Assembly: GCA_947632215.1 (NCBI GenBank)
Contig: CANROJ010000018.1
Span: 1-40,041 of the forward strand
Source of the DNA: an uncultured Flavobacterium sp.
GTDB taxonomy: Bacteria; Bacteroidota; Bacteroidia; Flavobacteriales; Flavobacteriaceae
Direction of reading: 5' to 3'
Length of the DNA: 40,041 nt
Shown one piece after another: positions 17,249-25,003 of the stretch. Made by a program: the position numbers and the translations under genes. The notes beneath the pieces were generated by a model. It saw only the letters and a list, made by a program, of their open reading frames with translations. It ran no database searches and was not told the origin of the DNA. Position 1 is the stretch's first letter; each line of letters begins with the position of its first letter.

Positions 17249-18478
17249 GTGAATCTACAGTTAGAATTAAGTAGGCTAAAACCTAGTACTACTTTAAAAA
17301 TATCAGGAAGTAAGTCGGAGAGTAATCGATTATTGATTCTAAGAGAATTATTTCCAAATATAGTTCTGCACAATCTATCGGACTCCGATGATTCTATAGC
17401 TATGGTAAATGCACTTGCAAGCAAAGATTCTATTATAGATATTCATCATGCTGGTACCACTATGCGTTTTTTAACAGCCTACTATTCATTGTGTACTAGT
17501 AGAAATGTGCTTTTAACCGGGAGTCAGCGTATGCAACAAAGACCTATAGGTGTTTTGGTTGATGCCCTAAGACAACTCAATGCGCAAATTACTTATACTA
17601 ATCAAGAAGGTTATCCTCCATTAGCTATCCAGGGACATCTAAGTAAAGGTGGCAAGATTAGTCTTCCTGCTAATATAAGTAGTCAATACATTTCAGCTTT
17701 GTTGTTAGTAGGGACTAAGTTAGAGTTAGGAATAGAGTTAGAGCTTATAGGAGAGATTACCTCTTTGCCGTATATTGAGATGACTTTGAGTCTTTTAAGA
17801 GATTTAGGTGTTAGTTGTAGCTTTAAAGCAAACAAAATAAGAGTTGAACCCTTATTAGTTGCCCAAGAATTGAGTTTTAATGTGGAGCCTGATTGGTCTT
17901 CGGCTTCTTATTTTTATTCTATTGTTGCCTTAGGTCAAGTAGGAGATACCATGACTTTATTAAACTATAAGCAAGATAGTTTACAAGGAGATAGTAAAGT
18001 GGCTTTAATGTATCAAGAACTTGGTGTAAAAACAGATTTTGTTGACAATAAAAAGATAGTCCTAACAAAGGTAAAACAGGTAAAAGAAGGCTTTAAGGCT
18101 AATTTAGTACAAACTCCGGATTTAGCTCAGACTATTGCCGTTACATGTTTTGCATTAGGTATCTCTTGTGATTTAACAGGTTTGCATACTTTAAAAATTA
18201 AAGAGACCGATCGCTTAGTAGCTTTGCACACTGAGCTAGGTAAATTAGGGGCTAGTATTGAAATTACTTCGGATTCTTTACACATAAAAGCTCGTAATAA
18301 AGAAATTGTTCCCAATGTATCTATTGCTACTTATCAGGACCATAGAATGGCTATGTCCTTTGCTCCATTGGCTTTGATTTGTCCGATAATTATCCAGCAA
18401 AGCGATGTGGTAAGTAAGTCCTTTACTAATTTTTGGGATCTTTTATTATCGATTGGATTTCAAATGAATAGACAATAA
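17249..18478 (+). CDS. aroA: 3-phosphoshikimate 1-carboxyvinyltransferase (EPSP synthase)
   Basis: 409-aa EPSP synthase, the sixth shikimate step, joining PEP to shikimate 3-phosphate. Motifs in order: SGSKSESNRLLIL (near 19-31, substrate-binding Lys/Ser/Arg), HAGTTMRFLTAYY (near 71-83), GSQRMQQRPIGVLVDALRQL (near 91-110) and TYQDHRMAMSFAPLAL near the C-terminus. Slightly shorter than E. coli AroA (427 aa). Translation starts at GTG (17249); no ATG lies in frame upstream after the mazG stop, and the family's beta strand begins immediately. Shares the region with aroF-CM but probably not one transcript, given the rsgA terminator. Confidence 0.95.
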   Translation: MNLQLELSRLKPSTTLKISGSKSESNRLLILRELFPNIVLHNLSDSDDSIAMVNALASKDSIIDIHHAGTTMRFLTAYYSLCTSRNVLLTGSQRMQQRPIGVLVDALRQLNAQITYTNQEGYPPLAIQGHLSKGGKISLPANISSQYISALLLVGTKLELGIELELIGEITSLPYIEMTLSLLRDLGVSCSFKANKIRVEPLLVAQELSFNVEPDWSSASYFYSIVALGQVGDTMTLLNYKQDSLQGDSKVALMYQELGVKTDFVDNKKIVLTKVKQVKEGFKANLVQTPDLAQTIAVTCFALGISCDLTGLHTLKIKETDRLVALHTELGKLGASIEITSDSLHIKARNKEIVPNVSIATYQDHRMAMSFAPLALICPIIIQQSDVVSKSFTNFWDLLLSIGFQMNRQ

Positions 18479-18508
18479 GACCTTTAAAAGTAAATATTTG
18501 TATAAATA

Positions 18509-18529
18509 CTTGACAAGGCCTATGTCAAG
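18509..18529. repeat. Inverted repeat overlapping the queA -33 box
   Basis: CTTGACA (18509-18515), 7-nt spacer, TGTCAAG (18523-18529). The left arm contains the TTG of the queA promoter, a position where a bound protein would block polymerase. Candidate operator; no known regulator is assigned. Confidence 0.4.
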
Positions 18530-18541
18530 GTTGTATATTTG
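18510..18541 (+). promoter_or_regulatory. queA promoter (TTG-N21-TATATTTG)
   Basis: TTG (18510-18512), 21 nt, then a perfect -7 element TATATTTG (18534-18541), giving a leader of about 48 nt before the queA ATG at 18595. Good match and spacing for Bacteroidota. Confidence 0.65.
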
Positions 18542-18594
18542 CACCTTGATTCAAAGAAAAACAAGTCTTTGTTTAATTTTTAAAATTGTATTCA

Positions 18595-19644
18595 ATGAAG
18601 TTATCAAATTTTAATTTTGATTTGCCAGAAGAATTGTTGGCTGAGTTTCCGGCTGATATTAGGGATGAGTCTCGTTTAATGGTAGTGGATCGTGCAAGTG
18701 GAAGTATAGAACACAAATTATTTAAAGACTTAATCGATTATTTCGATGAAGGAGATGTAATGGTGTTGAATAATACTAAAGTATTCCCTGCTAGATTATA
18801 TGGGAATAAGGAAAAAACGGGAGCTAGAATTGAGGTATTCTTATTAAGAGAATTAAATGCAGAGCAACGTTTATGGGATGTATTGGTAGATCCAGCACGT
18901 AAAATTAGAATTGGAAATAAACTATATTTCGGAGAAGACGATTCATTAGTAGCTGAAGTTATAGATAATACAACTTCAAGAGGTAGAACACTTCGTTTCT
19001 TATATGATGGTTCCTACGAAGAATTTAGAGTTAAATTACAGGAATTAGGTGAGACTCCAATTCCTAAGTATATCAATAGAGAGGTTGTTCCAGAAGATGC
19101 AGAGCGTTACCAAACTATTTATGCAAGTAAAGAAGGGGCAGTAGCTGCGCCAACTGCAGGTTTGCATTTTTCTAAACATTTAATGAAACGCTTAGAAATT
19201 AAAGGAATTAAATTCGCAGAGGTTACTTTACATATTGGTTTAGGTACTTTTAATCCAGTAGAGGTAGAAGATTTATCTAAGCATAAGATGGATTCCGAAG
19301 AAATGTTTGTTGATCAACAAGCTTGTGATATTGTTAATAATGCAAAAGAGAATAAGAAAAGGATTTGTGCAGTAGGTACTACATCTATGCGTGCCTTAGA
19401 AAGTTCTGTTTCTTCTAGTCAAACTTTAAATTCGTTTGAAGGATGGACAAATAAATTTATTTTCCCTCCTTACGATTTCAGTATTGCTAACTGTATGGTA
19501 ACTAACTTTCATATGCCAAAGAGTACATTAATGATGATGATATCTGCTTTTTGTGGACATGACTTAATGATGAAGGCTTACGCCGAGGCAGTAAAAGAGA
19601 ATTATAAATTCTATTCCTACGGGGATGCTATGTTAATTATCTAG
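18595..19644 (+). CDS. queA: S-adenosylmethionine:tRNA ribosyltransferase-isomerase
   Basis: 349-aa QueA, which transfers and rearranges the ribosyl group of SAM onto preQ1 in tRNA to make epoxyqueuosine. The start [20 protein letters not shown] is the family's, with [32 protein letters not shown], the AAPTAGLHF motif (near 184-192) and [13 protein letters not shown] (near 206-218), then [10 protein letters not shown] and [19 protein letters not shown] at the C-terminus. The ATG at 18595 is chosen over an in-frame TTG at 18586. It has its own promoter and terminator. The other queuosine gene here is queE at 31.2 kb. Confidence 0.97.
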   Translation: MKLSNFNFDLPEELLAEFPADIRDESRLMVVDRASGSIEHKLFKDLIDYFDEGDVMVLNNTKVFPARLYGNKEKTGARIEVFLLRELNAEQRLWDVLVDPARKIRIGNKLYFGEDDSLVAEVIDNTTSRGRTLRFLYDGSYEEFRVKLQELGETPIPKYINREVVPEDAERYQTIYASKEGAVAAPTAGLHFSKHLMKRLEIKGIKFAEVTLHIGLGTFNPVEVEDLSKHKMDSEEMFVDQQACDIVNNAKENKKRICAVGTTSMRALESSVSSSQTLNSFEGWTNKFIFPPYDFSIANCMVTNFHMPKSTLMMMISAFCGHDLMMKAYAEAVKENYKFYSYGDAMLII

Positions 19645-19665
19645 TAGAACAAAATAAAAAAATAT

Positions 19666-19699
19666 AAAAAACGCTTGTAAAATTTTACAAGCGTTTTTT
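19666..19699. terminator. queA terminator
   Basis: A perfect 34-nt palindrome (17-nt half-sites 19666-19682 and 19683-19699) with an A-run at one end and a T-run at the other, 21 nt after the queA stop. Strong intrinsic terminator on the plus strand. The rest of the 275-nt gap to kynU holds only a near-consensus TACTTTTA about 30 nt upstream of kynU. Confidence 0.9.
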
Positions 19700-19919
19700 T
19701 TATCTTAACTCTATAAATGTTCTTCGCTTTTATAAGCATTTACTTGACTCTGTAGAGTTGATTTGTGGGGTGTTTTAGTTGTGCTTTTTATTTGATTGCA
19801 ATCTAAGGTGGAATATTAGACGGGGAGAAATAAGTATCTGTATAAGTCCAAAGTGTTTTTTTAGTTTAGCTAAAAACCTTTACTTTTACCTTATACCAAA
19901 AACATAATTCTAGTAGAAG

Positions 19920-21197
19920 ATGAAATTTGAAAACACTTTAGAGTTTGCTAAATATCTAGATACTATAGATCCTCTAGCTAGCTACCAACAAGAATTTAAT
20001 TTTCCAAAAGTAAATGGAAAGAAAGTTATTTATTTTACCGGAAATTCCCTTGGACTACAGCCCAAAAAATCGCTTGAGTATGTAAATCAGGTAATGAGCG
20101 ATTGGGCTCAATTAGCTGTAGAGGGACATTTTTATGCAGATAAACCATGGTGGGACTACCATGAGAGATTTTGTGAGCCATTAAGTAAAGTAGTGGGTGC
20201 TAAGGCTAGTGAGGTGACGGTTATGAACACTCTTACGGTAAACCTTCATTTGTTGATGGCCTCTTTTTATCGACCAAGTGGTAAAAGAGTTAAGATTATA
20301 TGTGAAGAGAAAGCTTTCCCTAGTGATCAGTACCTGATAGAGTCCCAAGTAAAAATGCATAATTTAGATCCTAAAATTTGTATAATTGAAGCCAAGAGAA
20401 GGCCAGGAGAACATAATTTTAGAACCCAGGATATTTTAGAGCTTATACAAGAACATGGACAAGAAGTAGCATTAGTTTTAATGGGTGGAGTCAATTATTA
20501 CACAGGTCAAGTTTTAGACATGCAAGCTATAACCCAAAAAGCCCATAGTGTGGGCAGTAAAATTGGTTGGGACCTTGCACATGCGGCAGGTAACGTAGCC
20601 TTGGATTTACATCAGTGGGAGGTAGATTTTGCCGCTTGGTGTAGTTATAAATATATGAATGCTGGTCCAGGTAATGCTTCGGGGTGTTTTATTCATCAAA
20701 AGCATCATCACAATAAAGACTTAGTTCGTTTAGCAGGTTGGTGGGGACATAATAAACAAAGGCGTTTTTTAATGGAAAAAGAATTTGATCCTATAGATTC
20801 AGCTAATGGTTGGCAAGTAAGTAACCCATCAATTTTAAGTTTAGCACCTTATTTGGCTTCAGTAGATATGTTTGATCAAGTTGGAATGCAGGCATTAATA
20901 ACTAAAAGAGATAAAATCACCTCCTTTTTAGAATATACAATTAAGCAGGTTGCTCAACAAACTCGTACACAATATGAAATAATAACACCAAATGACCCTA
21001 TCCAACGAGCGAGTCAATTATCTGTGTTGCTACATGGGCAAGGGAAAGACTTGTTTACTTATTTATTGGAACAAGGAGTAATTGTAGATTGGCGAGAGCC
21101 TAATGTAATTCGCTTGGCTCCAGTACCCTTGTATACAAGTTATTTAGATGTTTATCAATTTGGGCAGATATTCAAGCAGGCCTGCAGTGCAATCTAA
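19920..21197 (+). CDS. kynU: Kynureninase
   Basis: 425-aa PLP-dependent kynureninase, which cleaves kynurenine or 3-hydroxykynurenine to (3-hydroxy)anthranilate plus alanine. ENTLEFAKYLDTIDPLA and YFTGNSLGLQPK at the N-terminus are the family's; VMNTLTVNLHLLMASFY contributes the PLP phosphate site; IGWDLAHAAGN (near 219-229) holds the aspartate that pairs with the pyridine nitrogen, and CSYKYMNAGPG (near 241-251) the Schiff-base lysine. Followed after 64 nt by an arginase-fold gene and then kmo, the preceding enzyme of the same pathway. Tryptophan dioxygenase, formamidase and 3-hydroxyanthranilate dioxygenase genes are absent from the window. Confidence 0.96.
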   Translation: MKFENTLEFAKYLDTIDPLASYQQEFNFPKVNGKKVIYFTGNSLGLQPKKSLEYVNQVMSDWAQLAVEGHFYADKPWWDYHERFCEPLSKVVGAKASEVTVMNTLTVNLHLLMASFYRPSGKRVKIICEEKAFPSDQYLIESQVKMHNLDPKICIIEAKRRPGEHNFRTQDILELIQEHGQEVALVLMGGVNYYTGQVLDMQAITQKAHSVGSKIGWDLAHAAGNVALDLHQWEVDFAAWCSYKYMNAGPGNASGCFIHQKHHHNKDLVRLAGWWGHNKQRRFLMEKEFDPIDSANGWQVSNPSILSLAPYLASVDMFDQVGMQALITKRDKITSFLEYTIKQVAQQTRTQYEIITPNDPIQRASQLSVLLHGQGKDLFTYLLEQGVIVDWREPNVIRLAPVPLYTSYLDVYQFGQIFKQACSAI

Positions 21198-21231
21198 TGC
21201 AGCACATTATCAAAATAATGAATTATAATTA

Positions 21232-21239
21232 TACATTTG
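21232..21239 (+). promoter_or_regulatory. Putative -7 element for the arginase-fold gene
   Basis: TACATTTG, a perfect TAnnTTTG match, 22 nt before the ATG at 21262, within the gap after kynU. No clear TTG at -33. Suggests the middle gene can be expressed independently of kynU. Confidence 0.45.
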
Positions 21240-21261
21240 CAAAAAATATAGATCAATACTC

Positions 21262-22356
21262 ATGTCAACAAAACAAGATAAAATAAAGAATTTTGATCCT
21301 TCTCAACCAGGATTAGCAGATGCTACTATTTATGGGCTGCCTTTTACTAGCCAAGAGAGTGATATTATTATATTACCTGTGCCTTGGGAAGTGACTGTTA
21401 GTTATGGAAATGGTGCTTCGCAAGGACCTGAAGCTATTTTAGAGGCTTCTTACCAAGTCGATCTTTTACATCAGCAATATCCTGATTTGTGGAAATTAGG
21501 AATTTATATGGATGAATCTGATTCTGATTTATTACAAGAGAGTGAAAAATATAAACAAATGGCTCAGCCGATTATAGAGCTTTTAGAAAATGGTCAAGAG
21601 CTTGCTGATTTTCCTGAGTTAGAAAAAGATCTGGAGTTGATTAATCAAGCTTGCATAAGAATGAATCAACAGGTACAAGAAAGAACTGCAAGTTGGTTGG
21701 CTAAGGGAAAGAAGGTAATTTTGCTAGGTGGTGATCACAGTACTCCTCTAGGATATTATAAAGCCCTAGCTCAAGGACATGAAGAATTTGGAATTTTGCA
21801 TTTCGATGCGCATATGGATCTTCGCAATGCATATGAAGGTTTTACTTATTCTCATGCATCTATTATGTTTAATGCATTAAGTCAAATTCCACAAATTACA
21901 AAAATAGTGCAACTAGGTATTCGTGATTTTTGTCAACAAGAAGCAGATTTTGTAGTGGAATCTAACCGAAGAGTCTTAGTGCATACCGATGCAGATCTTA
22001 AGCAAGAGGAGTTTTTAGGAGTGAGTTGGCAAGCTAAATGTAATCAAATCATTAGTAGCTTACCTGAGAAAGTAGTGGTTAGCTTCGATATAGATGGTTT
22101 GCTTCCTTGGTATTGCCCAAATACAGGTACGCCAGTTCCTGGAGGATTAACCTATGAGCAAGCTACTTATATGTTAAGTGAATTAGCTAAGTCCGGTAAA
22201 CAAATTATAGGTATGGATTTAGTGGAGGTTGCCCCTGGTGAGCAAGGAGATGATTGGGATGGAAATGTAGGAGCTCGCTTGTTATTTCACATGTGTGGTG
22301 CTTTAGCGGCATCTTGTAATATGCAGGTAGGAAAGAAAATCGTATTTGAAAAATAG
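21262..22356 (+). CDS. Arginase/agmatinase-fold hydrolase
   Basis: 364-aa ureohydrolase-family protein. All bimetal-site motifs are intact: GGDHSTP (near 155), FDAHMDLR (near 178, DxHxD), SHAS (near 193) and SFDIDGLLPWYCPNTGTPV (near 274), although the third Asp of the usual DxDxxDP is Leu, a non-ligand position. Family members hydrolyse guanidino or amidino bonds in arginine, agmatine, guanidinobutyrate or formimidoylglutamate. Substrate cannot be told from sequence; a long insert at about 85-140 differs from classical agmatinases. Placement between kynU and kmo is notable (see findings). It ends at a hairpin terminator. Confidence 0.9.
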   Translation: MSTKQDKIKNFDPSQPGLADATIYGLPFTSQESDIIILPVPWEVTVSYGNGASQGPEAILEASYQVDLLHQQYPDLWKLGIYMDESDSDLLQESEKYKQMAQPIIELLENGQELADFPELEKDLELINQACIRMNQQVQERTASWLAKGKKVILLGGDHSTPLGYYKALAQGHEEFGILHFDAHMDLRNAYEGFTYSHASIMFNALSQIPQITKIVQLGIRDFCQQEADFVVESNRRVLVHTDADLKQEEFLGVSWQAKCNQIISSLPEKVVVSFDIDGLLPWYCPNTGTPVPGGLTYEQATYMLSELAKSGKQIIGMDLVEVAPGEQGDDWDGNVGARLLFHMCGALAASCNMQVGKKIVFEK

Positions 22357-22375
22357 TTTTTATAAAATTTATCAT

Positions 22376-22417
22376 CAAAGCTCTAAGTCATAAATATGAC
22401 TAGGGCTTTGTTTTTTT
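22376..22417 (+). terminator. Terminator after the arginase-fold gene
   Basis: Imperfect arms (22376-22391 and 22396-22410; one G-U pair and one bulged A) with a 4-nt AAAT loop, followed by seven T (22411-22417). It separates the arginase-fold gene from kmo. Confidence 0.75.
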
Positions 22418-22517
22418 AGCTTAAATTTTTAGAAGTTGTTTCAAGTTGTTTTACAAAACAATAGTAGCCTTAGGAGTAAAGGTAAGGCGCTTCTTTAAAT
22501 TTGAAGGAAATATAGTT

Positions 22518-23852
22518 ATGAATACAAGTATAGCAATTATTGGTAGTGGTTTGGTAGGGGTAGCCTTAGCAATAACTTTAAAACAAAGAGGATTTGATGT
22601 AGTAGTATATGATAAGAGTCAGGATATTCGTCAAGTTGATTTCAAAGGGCGCTCTATTAATTTAGCTCTTTCTAGTAGAGGGTGGAGGTTAATGGAATAT
22701 TTAGGTATAGCTCAAGAAATTCAGGCTATTGGTATACCAATGTCTCAGCGTGCTATTCATTTAACCCATAACACTGTGAAGTATCAACCCTATGGAGTCA
22801 ATGGTGAAAGTATATGGGCCTTATCTAGAGGGGAGTTCAATAAGAAGCTCATTGAAATTGCTTGTCAAAGAGGAGTAGAGTTTAAATGGGAGACCCCTGT
22901 TTGGGATGTCGATCTTGAAAAAGGCTTGCTTTATACCGCTGCTACAGAACAGCAAGAGTGGCAGAGTATATCACATAGAGTAATTTTTGGTGCTGATGGG
23001 GCGTATTCCAAGGTAAGAGCTCGTTTGCAACGTCAAAGTTTATTTGAATATCAGCAGTCCTATTTACCTTTAGGTTATAAAGAGTTAGTGATTGCCCCTG
23101 GAAGCAAAGGGGGATTTAGGTTAGATCCTAATTCTTTTCATATATGGCCGCGAAAGGACTTTATGCTTATTGCTTTAGCAAATACAGATGGTTCTTTTAC
23201 ATGTACTTTATTTATGGCCTATAAAGGGGAGATTTCTTTTGATAGTATTGTTAGCTCATCACAAATTCAAGAGTTCTTCACCACTTATTTTCCTGACATA
23301 GTAGAGCTTATTCCTACCTATGAAAAGATGTATAAAAACAATACTGTAAATTCTTTAATTACTACTAAATGTTTTCCATGGGTATATAAGGGTAATGTTG
23401 CTTTAATTGGTGATGCTGCACACGCAGTGGTACCTTTTTATGGTCAGGGACTTAACGCAGGTTTAGAGGATGTTTTTGTATTGAATCAGATTCTAGATTC
23501 TAATGGATCACAGAACTGGGCTGAGGTATTTAAAGAGTATCAAGATCAGAGAAAAATAAATGCAGATGCCATTAGCGAGTTATCGTATCGCAATTTTCAA
23601 GAGATGAGTCAATTTACAGCAGAAGATAGTTTCTTATTGCGTAAGAAGATTGAAACGGACTTTGCTAAGGCTTACCCATCTTTGTGGCTACCCTTGTATG
23701 ATTTGGTTACCTTTAGTGATCATAGTTATAGTAGTGCATTAGAACTAGGTAATAAACAAAAGAATATAATGGATCAAATCATGGCCAAACAAAATGTTGA
23801 ACAATTATATGAGAGTGGAGAAGTTTTTGATTTTATAAAACAAATGCTCTAG
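22518..23852 (+). CDS. kmo: Kynurenine 3-monooxygenase
   Basis: 444-aa FAD monooxygenase that hydroxylates kynurenine with NADPH and O2. The N-terminal GSGLVGVALAITLKQRG (near 8-24) is the FAD dinucleotide fold, GRSINLALSSRGWRLMEYLG (near 44-63) is the KMO-specific segment, and GDAAHAVVPFYGQGLNAGLE (near 300) is the second FAD motif. No clear C-terminal membrane anchor, unlike the eukaryotic enzyme. The ATG at 22518 matches the family; a TTG-started extension from 22446 would add 24 non-homologous residues. A weak palindrome TTGTTTT-AC-AAAACAA (22446-22461) lies just upstream. Confidence 0.96.
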   Translation: MNTSIAIIGSGLVGVALAITLKQRGFDVVVYDKSQDIRQVDFKGRSINLALSSRGWRLMEYLGIAQEIQAIGIPMSQRAIHLTHNTVKYQPYGVNGESIWALSRGEFNKKLIEIACQRGVEFKWETPVWDVDLEKGLLYTAATEQQEWQSISHRVIFGADGAYSKVRARLQRQSLFEYQQSYLPLGYKELVIAPGSKGGFRLDPNSFHIWPRKDFMLIALANTDGSFTCTLFMAYKGEISFDSIVSSSQIQEFFTTYFPDIVELIPTYEKMYKNNTVNSLITTKCFPWVYKGNVALIGDAAHAVVPFYGQGLNAGLEDVFVLNQILDSNGSQNWAEVFKEYQDQRKINADAISELSYRNFQEMSQFTAEDSFLLRKKIETDFAKAYPSLWLPLYDLVTFSDHSYSSALELGNKQKNIMDQIMAKQNVEQLYESGEVFDFIKQML

Positions 23853-24012
23853 AGGAAATAATATAGATATTTAAAAGCGTACTTCTATGGCCTCGGAGTT
23901 GATTTTTTTAAAGTGCTTGCCAAAGTATCCTATCTTAGTTTTTTGGGCAGTGTGTTGTCTTTAAGTTAAACTAGATGTATCTAAATTATCTATGTAGTAT
24001 TAATTTATGGCT

Positions 24013-24032
24013 AACAATTATTTCGAATTGTT
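24013..24032. repeat. Inverted repeat overlapping an orphan -33 box
   Basis: AACAATT (24013-24019), 6-nt spacer, AATTGTT (24026-24032). The right arm covers the TTG of the promoter at 24028-24059, the same arrangement as at queA. Candidate operator. Confidence 0.3.
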
Positions 24033-24059
24033 TTAGTTTTTAATAAGTCTATATATTTA
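24028..24059 (+). promoter_or_regulatory. Promoter-like sequence for a candidate small RNA
   Basis: TTG (24028-24030), 21 nt, then TATATTTA (24052-24059), one base off the -7 consensus. Start site would be near 24065. No protein gene follows before the hairpin. Confidence 0.35.
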
Positions 24060-24064
24060 CCAAA

Positions 24065-24187
24065 GCCGGGATTAAAGATCTAAAGCATCTAAAGCTTTGT
24101 TTTGTACAAGCTATGGTAATAAGTAGGCAAGTCAAATAAAAGAGCATCTTTTATTAAATCTGTAGATTTTTTAAAAGATGCTCTTTT
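24065..24187 (+). ncRNA. Candidate small RNA (promoter to terminator, about 120 nt)
   Basis: Inferred only from a promoter-like sequence followed by a strong terminator with no ORF between them. Near the 5' end CAAAGC (24061-24066) can pair with GCTTTG (24094-24099), and a shorter AAAGC (24082-24086)/GCTTT pairing competes with it. The longest peptide seen is 8 codons. It does not look like tmRNA, RNase P, SRP or 6S RNA. The alternative is that the hairpin simply ends a long kmo 3' untranslated region. Start is approximate. Confidence 0.25.
24138..24187. terminator. Strong isolated hairpin terminator
   Basis: Perfect 16-nt arms (24138-24153, 24172-24187) with an inner 5-bp stem AAATC/GATTT in the loop, ending in TTTT on the plus strand. 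It is 285 nt past the kmo stop, unusually far for that gene. Confidence 0.75.
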
Positions 24188-24583
24188 GTCTCTTTTTAGC
24201 TTTAGTTATGGGGCTATTTAGGTAGAAAAATAGTTTCCTTGCTATTTTTGTAGTGCAAAAATCTTCCTAGATAATAAGTTTTATAAGCAAGTGACAAAAA
24301 AAATAAAAAATATTATTAGAGATTGCTTGCTATATATTGTTGAAGTTTTAAAGAAAAACAGATATGAGTAATTAATTGCTTTTTTGGTTTTATGTTGTAG
24401 TAGTGCTAAGTGTTTTTATTAAAACATAGATGAATTTTATGTGTTATTGTGATTTGTGTGAACTACTGTTTTTTAGTTATTGAGGTGAATTATACTCTAG
24501 AAGTACATAGTATTGCTTGTTCTAGTGGATAGTTGTACAACGCAGTGAAAAAATATTTTTTTATATAAAAAATAAACCTCAAT

Positions 24584-24595
24584 TTGCACGTGCAA
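24584..24595. repeat. 12-bp perfect palindrome
   Basis: TTGCACGTGCAA in otherwise AT-only surroundings, about 410 nt upstream of exbB. Could be a binding site for a dimeric regulator; no promoter overlaps it. Confidence 0.3.
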
Positions 24596-24758
24596 TTTTT
24601 TGCTTTGGCAGTTTGTTGATTTATAAGTCTTGAATTGGAACTACGTTAAACAAAATTAAAAATTGTAAAAGAGTGCTTCTTGTCTTTTTTTACAAAAAAG
24701 AGCTTTATAAGGTGAATCTATTGGGTTTTGTTTATATAGTAAATGTTAAAATTGAAAG

Positions 24759-24786
24759 TTGTGCAAAAAAGATAGTGGTATATTTG
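24759..24786 (+). promoter_or_regulatory. Distal promoter-like sequence upstream of exbB
   Basis: TTG (24759-24761), 17 nt, then the perfect -7 element TATATTTG (24779-24786). It would give exbB a leader of about 210 nt. Confidence 0.4.
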
Positions 24787-24921
24787 AAATAGACTTATTA
24801 TCTTTACCGATGCTTAACATTTTTTTGTAGTAGCACATAGATTGATAAAAGATTAAGATAGAAGTGATTTTGAGAAAAATTAAAAATATTGTTTTTAATT
24901 TTTTTATTTCATGTAAAAACA

Positions 24922-24929
24922 TAAATTTG
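24922..24929 (+). promoter_or_regulatory. Proximal -7 element of exbB
   Basis: TAAATTTG, perfect TAnnTTTG match, 74 nt before the exbB ATG. The nearest TTG is 30 nt upstream, too far for a normal -33 box. Confidence 0.4.
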
Positions 24930-25003
24930 CGACTCTCATGTGTTGTAAATGAGAAAAAAGAAAAATAAGTAATAATTGAAAAAAAGAATTAAATTTTAAA
25001 AAG

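Larger units (their letters stand above)
23853..25003. other. 1.15-kb intergenic region (kmo / exbB)
   Basis: Longest gap in the window, very AT-rich. Contents found: a promoter-like TTG-N21-TATATTTA (24028-24059) leading to a strong hairpin (24138-24187); a 12-bp perfect palindrome TTGCACGTGCAA (24584-24595); a second promoter-like TTG-N17-TATATTTG (24759-24786); and TAAATTTG (24922-24929) near exbB. No ORF with credible coding character was seen on either strand. Confidence 0.5.

Noticed and set aside
22446..22517. An N-terminal extension of kynurenine 3-monooxygenase starting at TTG
   Set aside because: The 24 extra residues are basic and unlike the family, whose FAD-binding strand begins right after the ATG at 22518; the region contains a palindrome and is better read as a leader.
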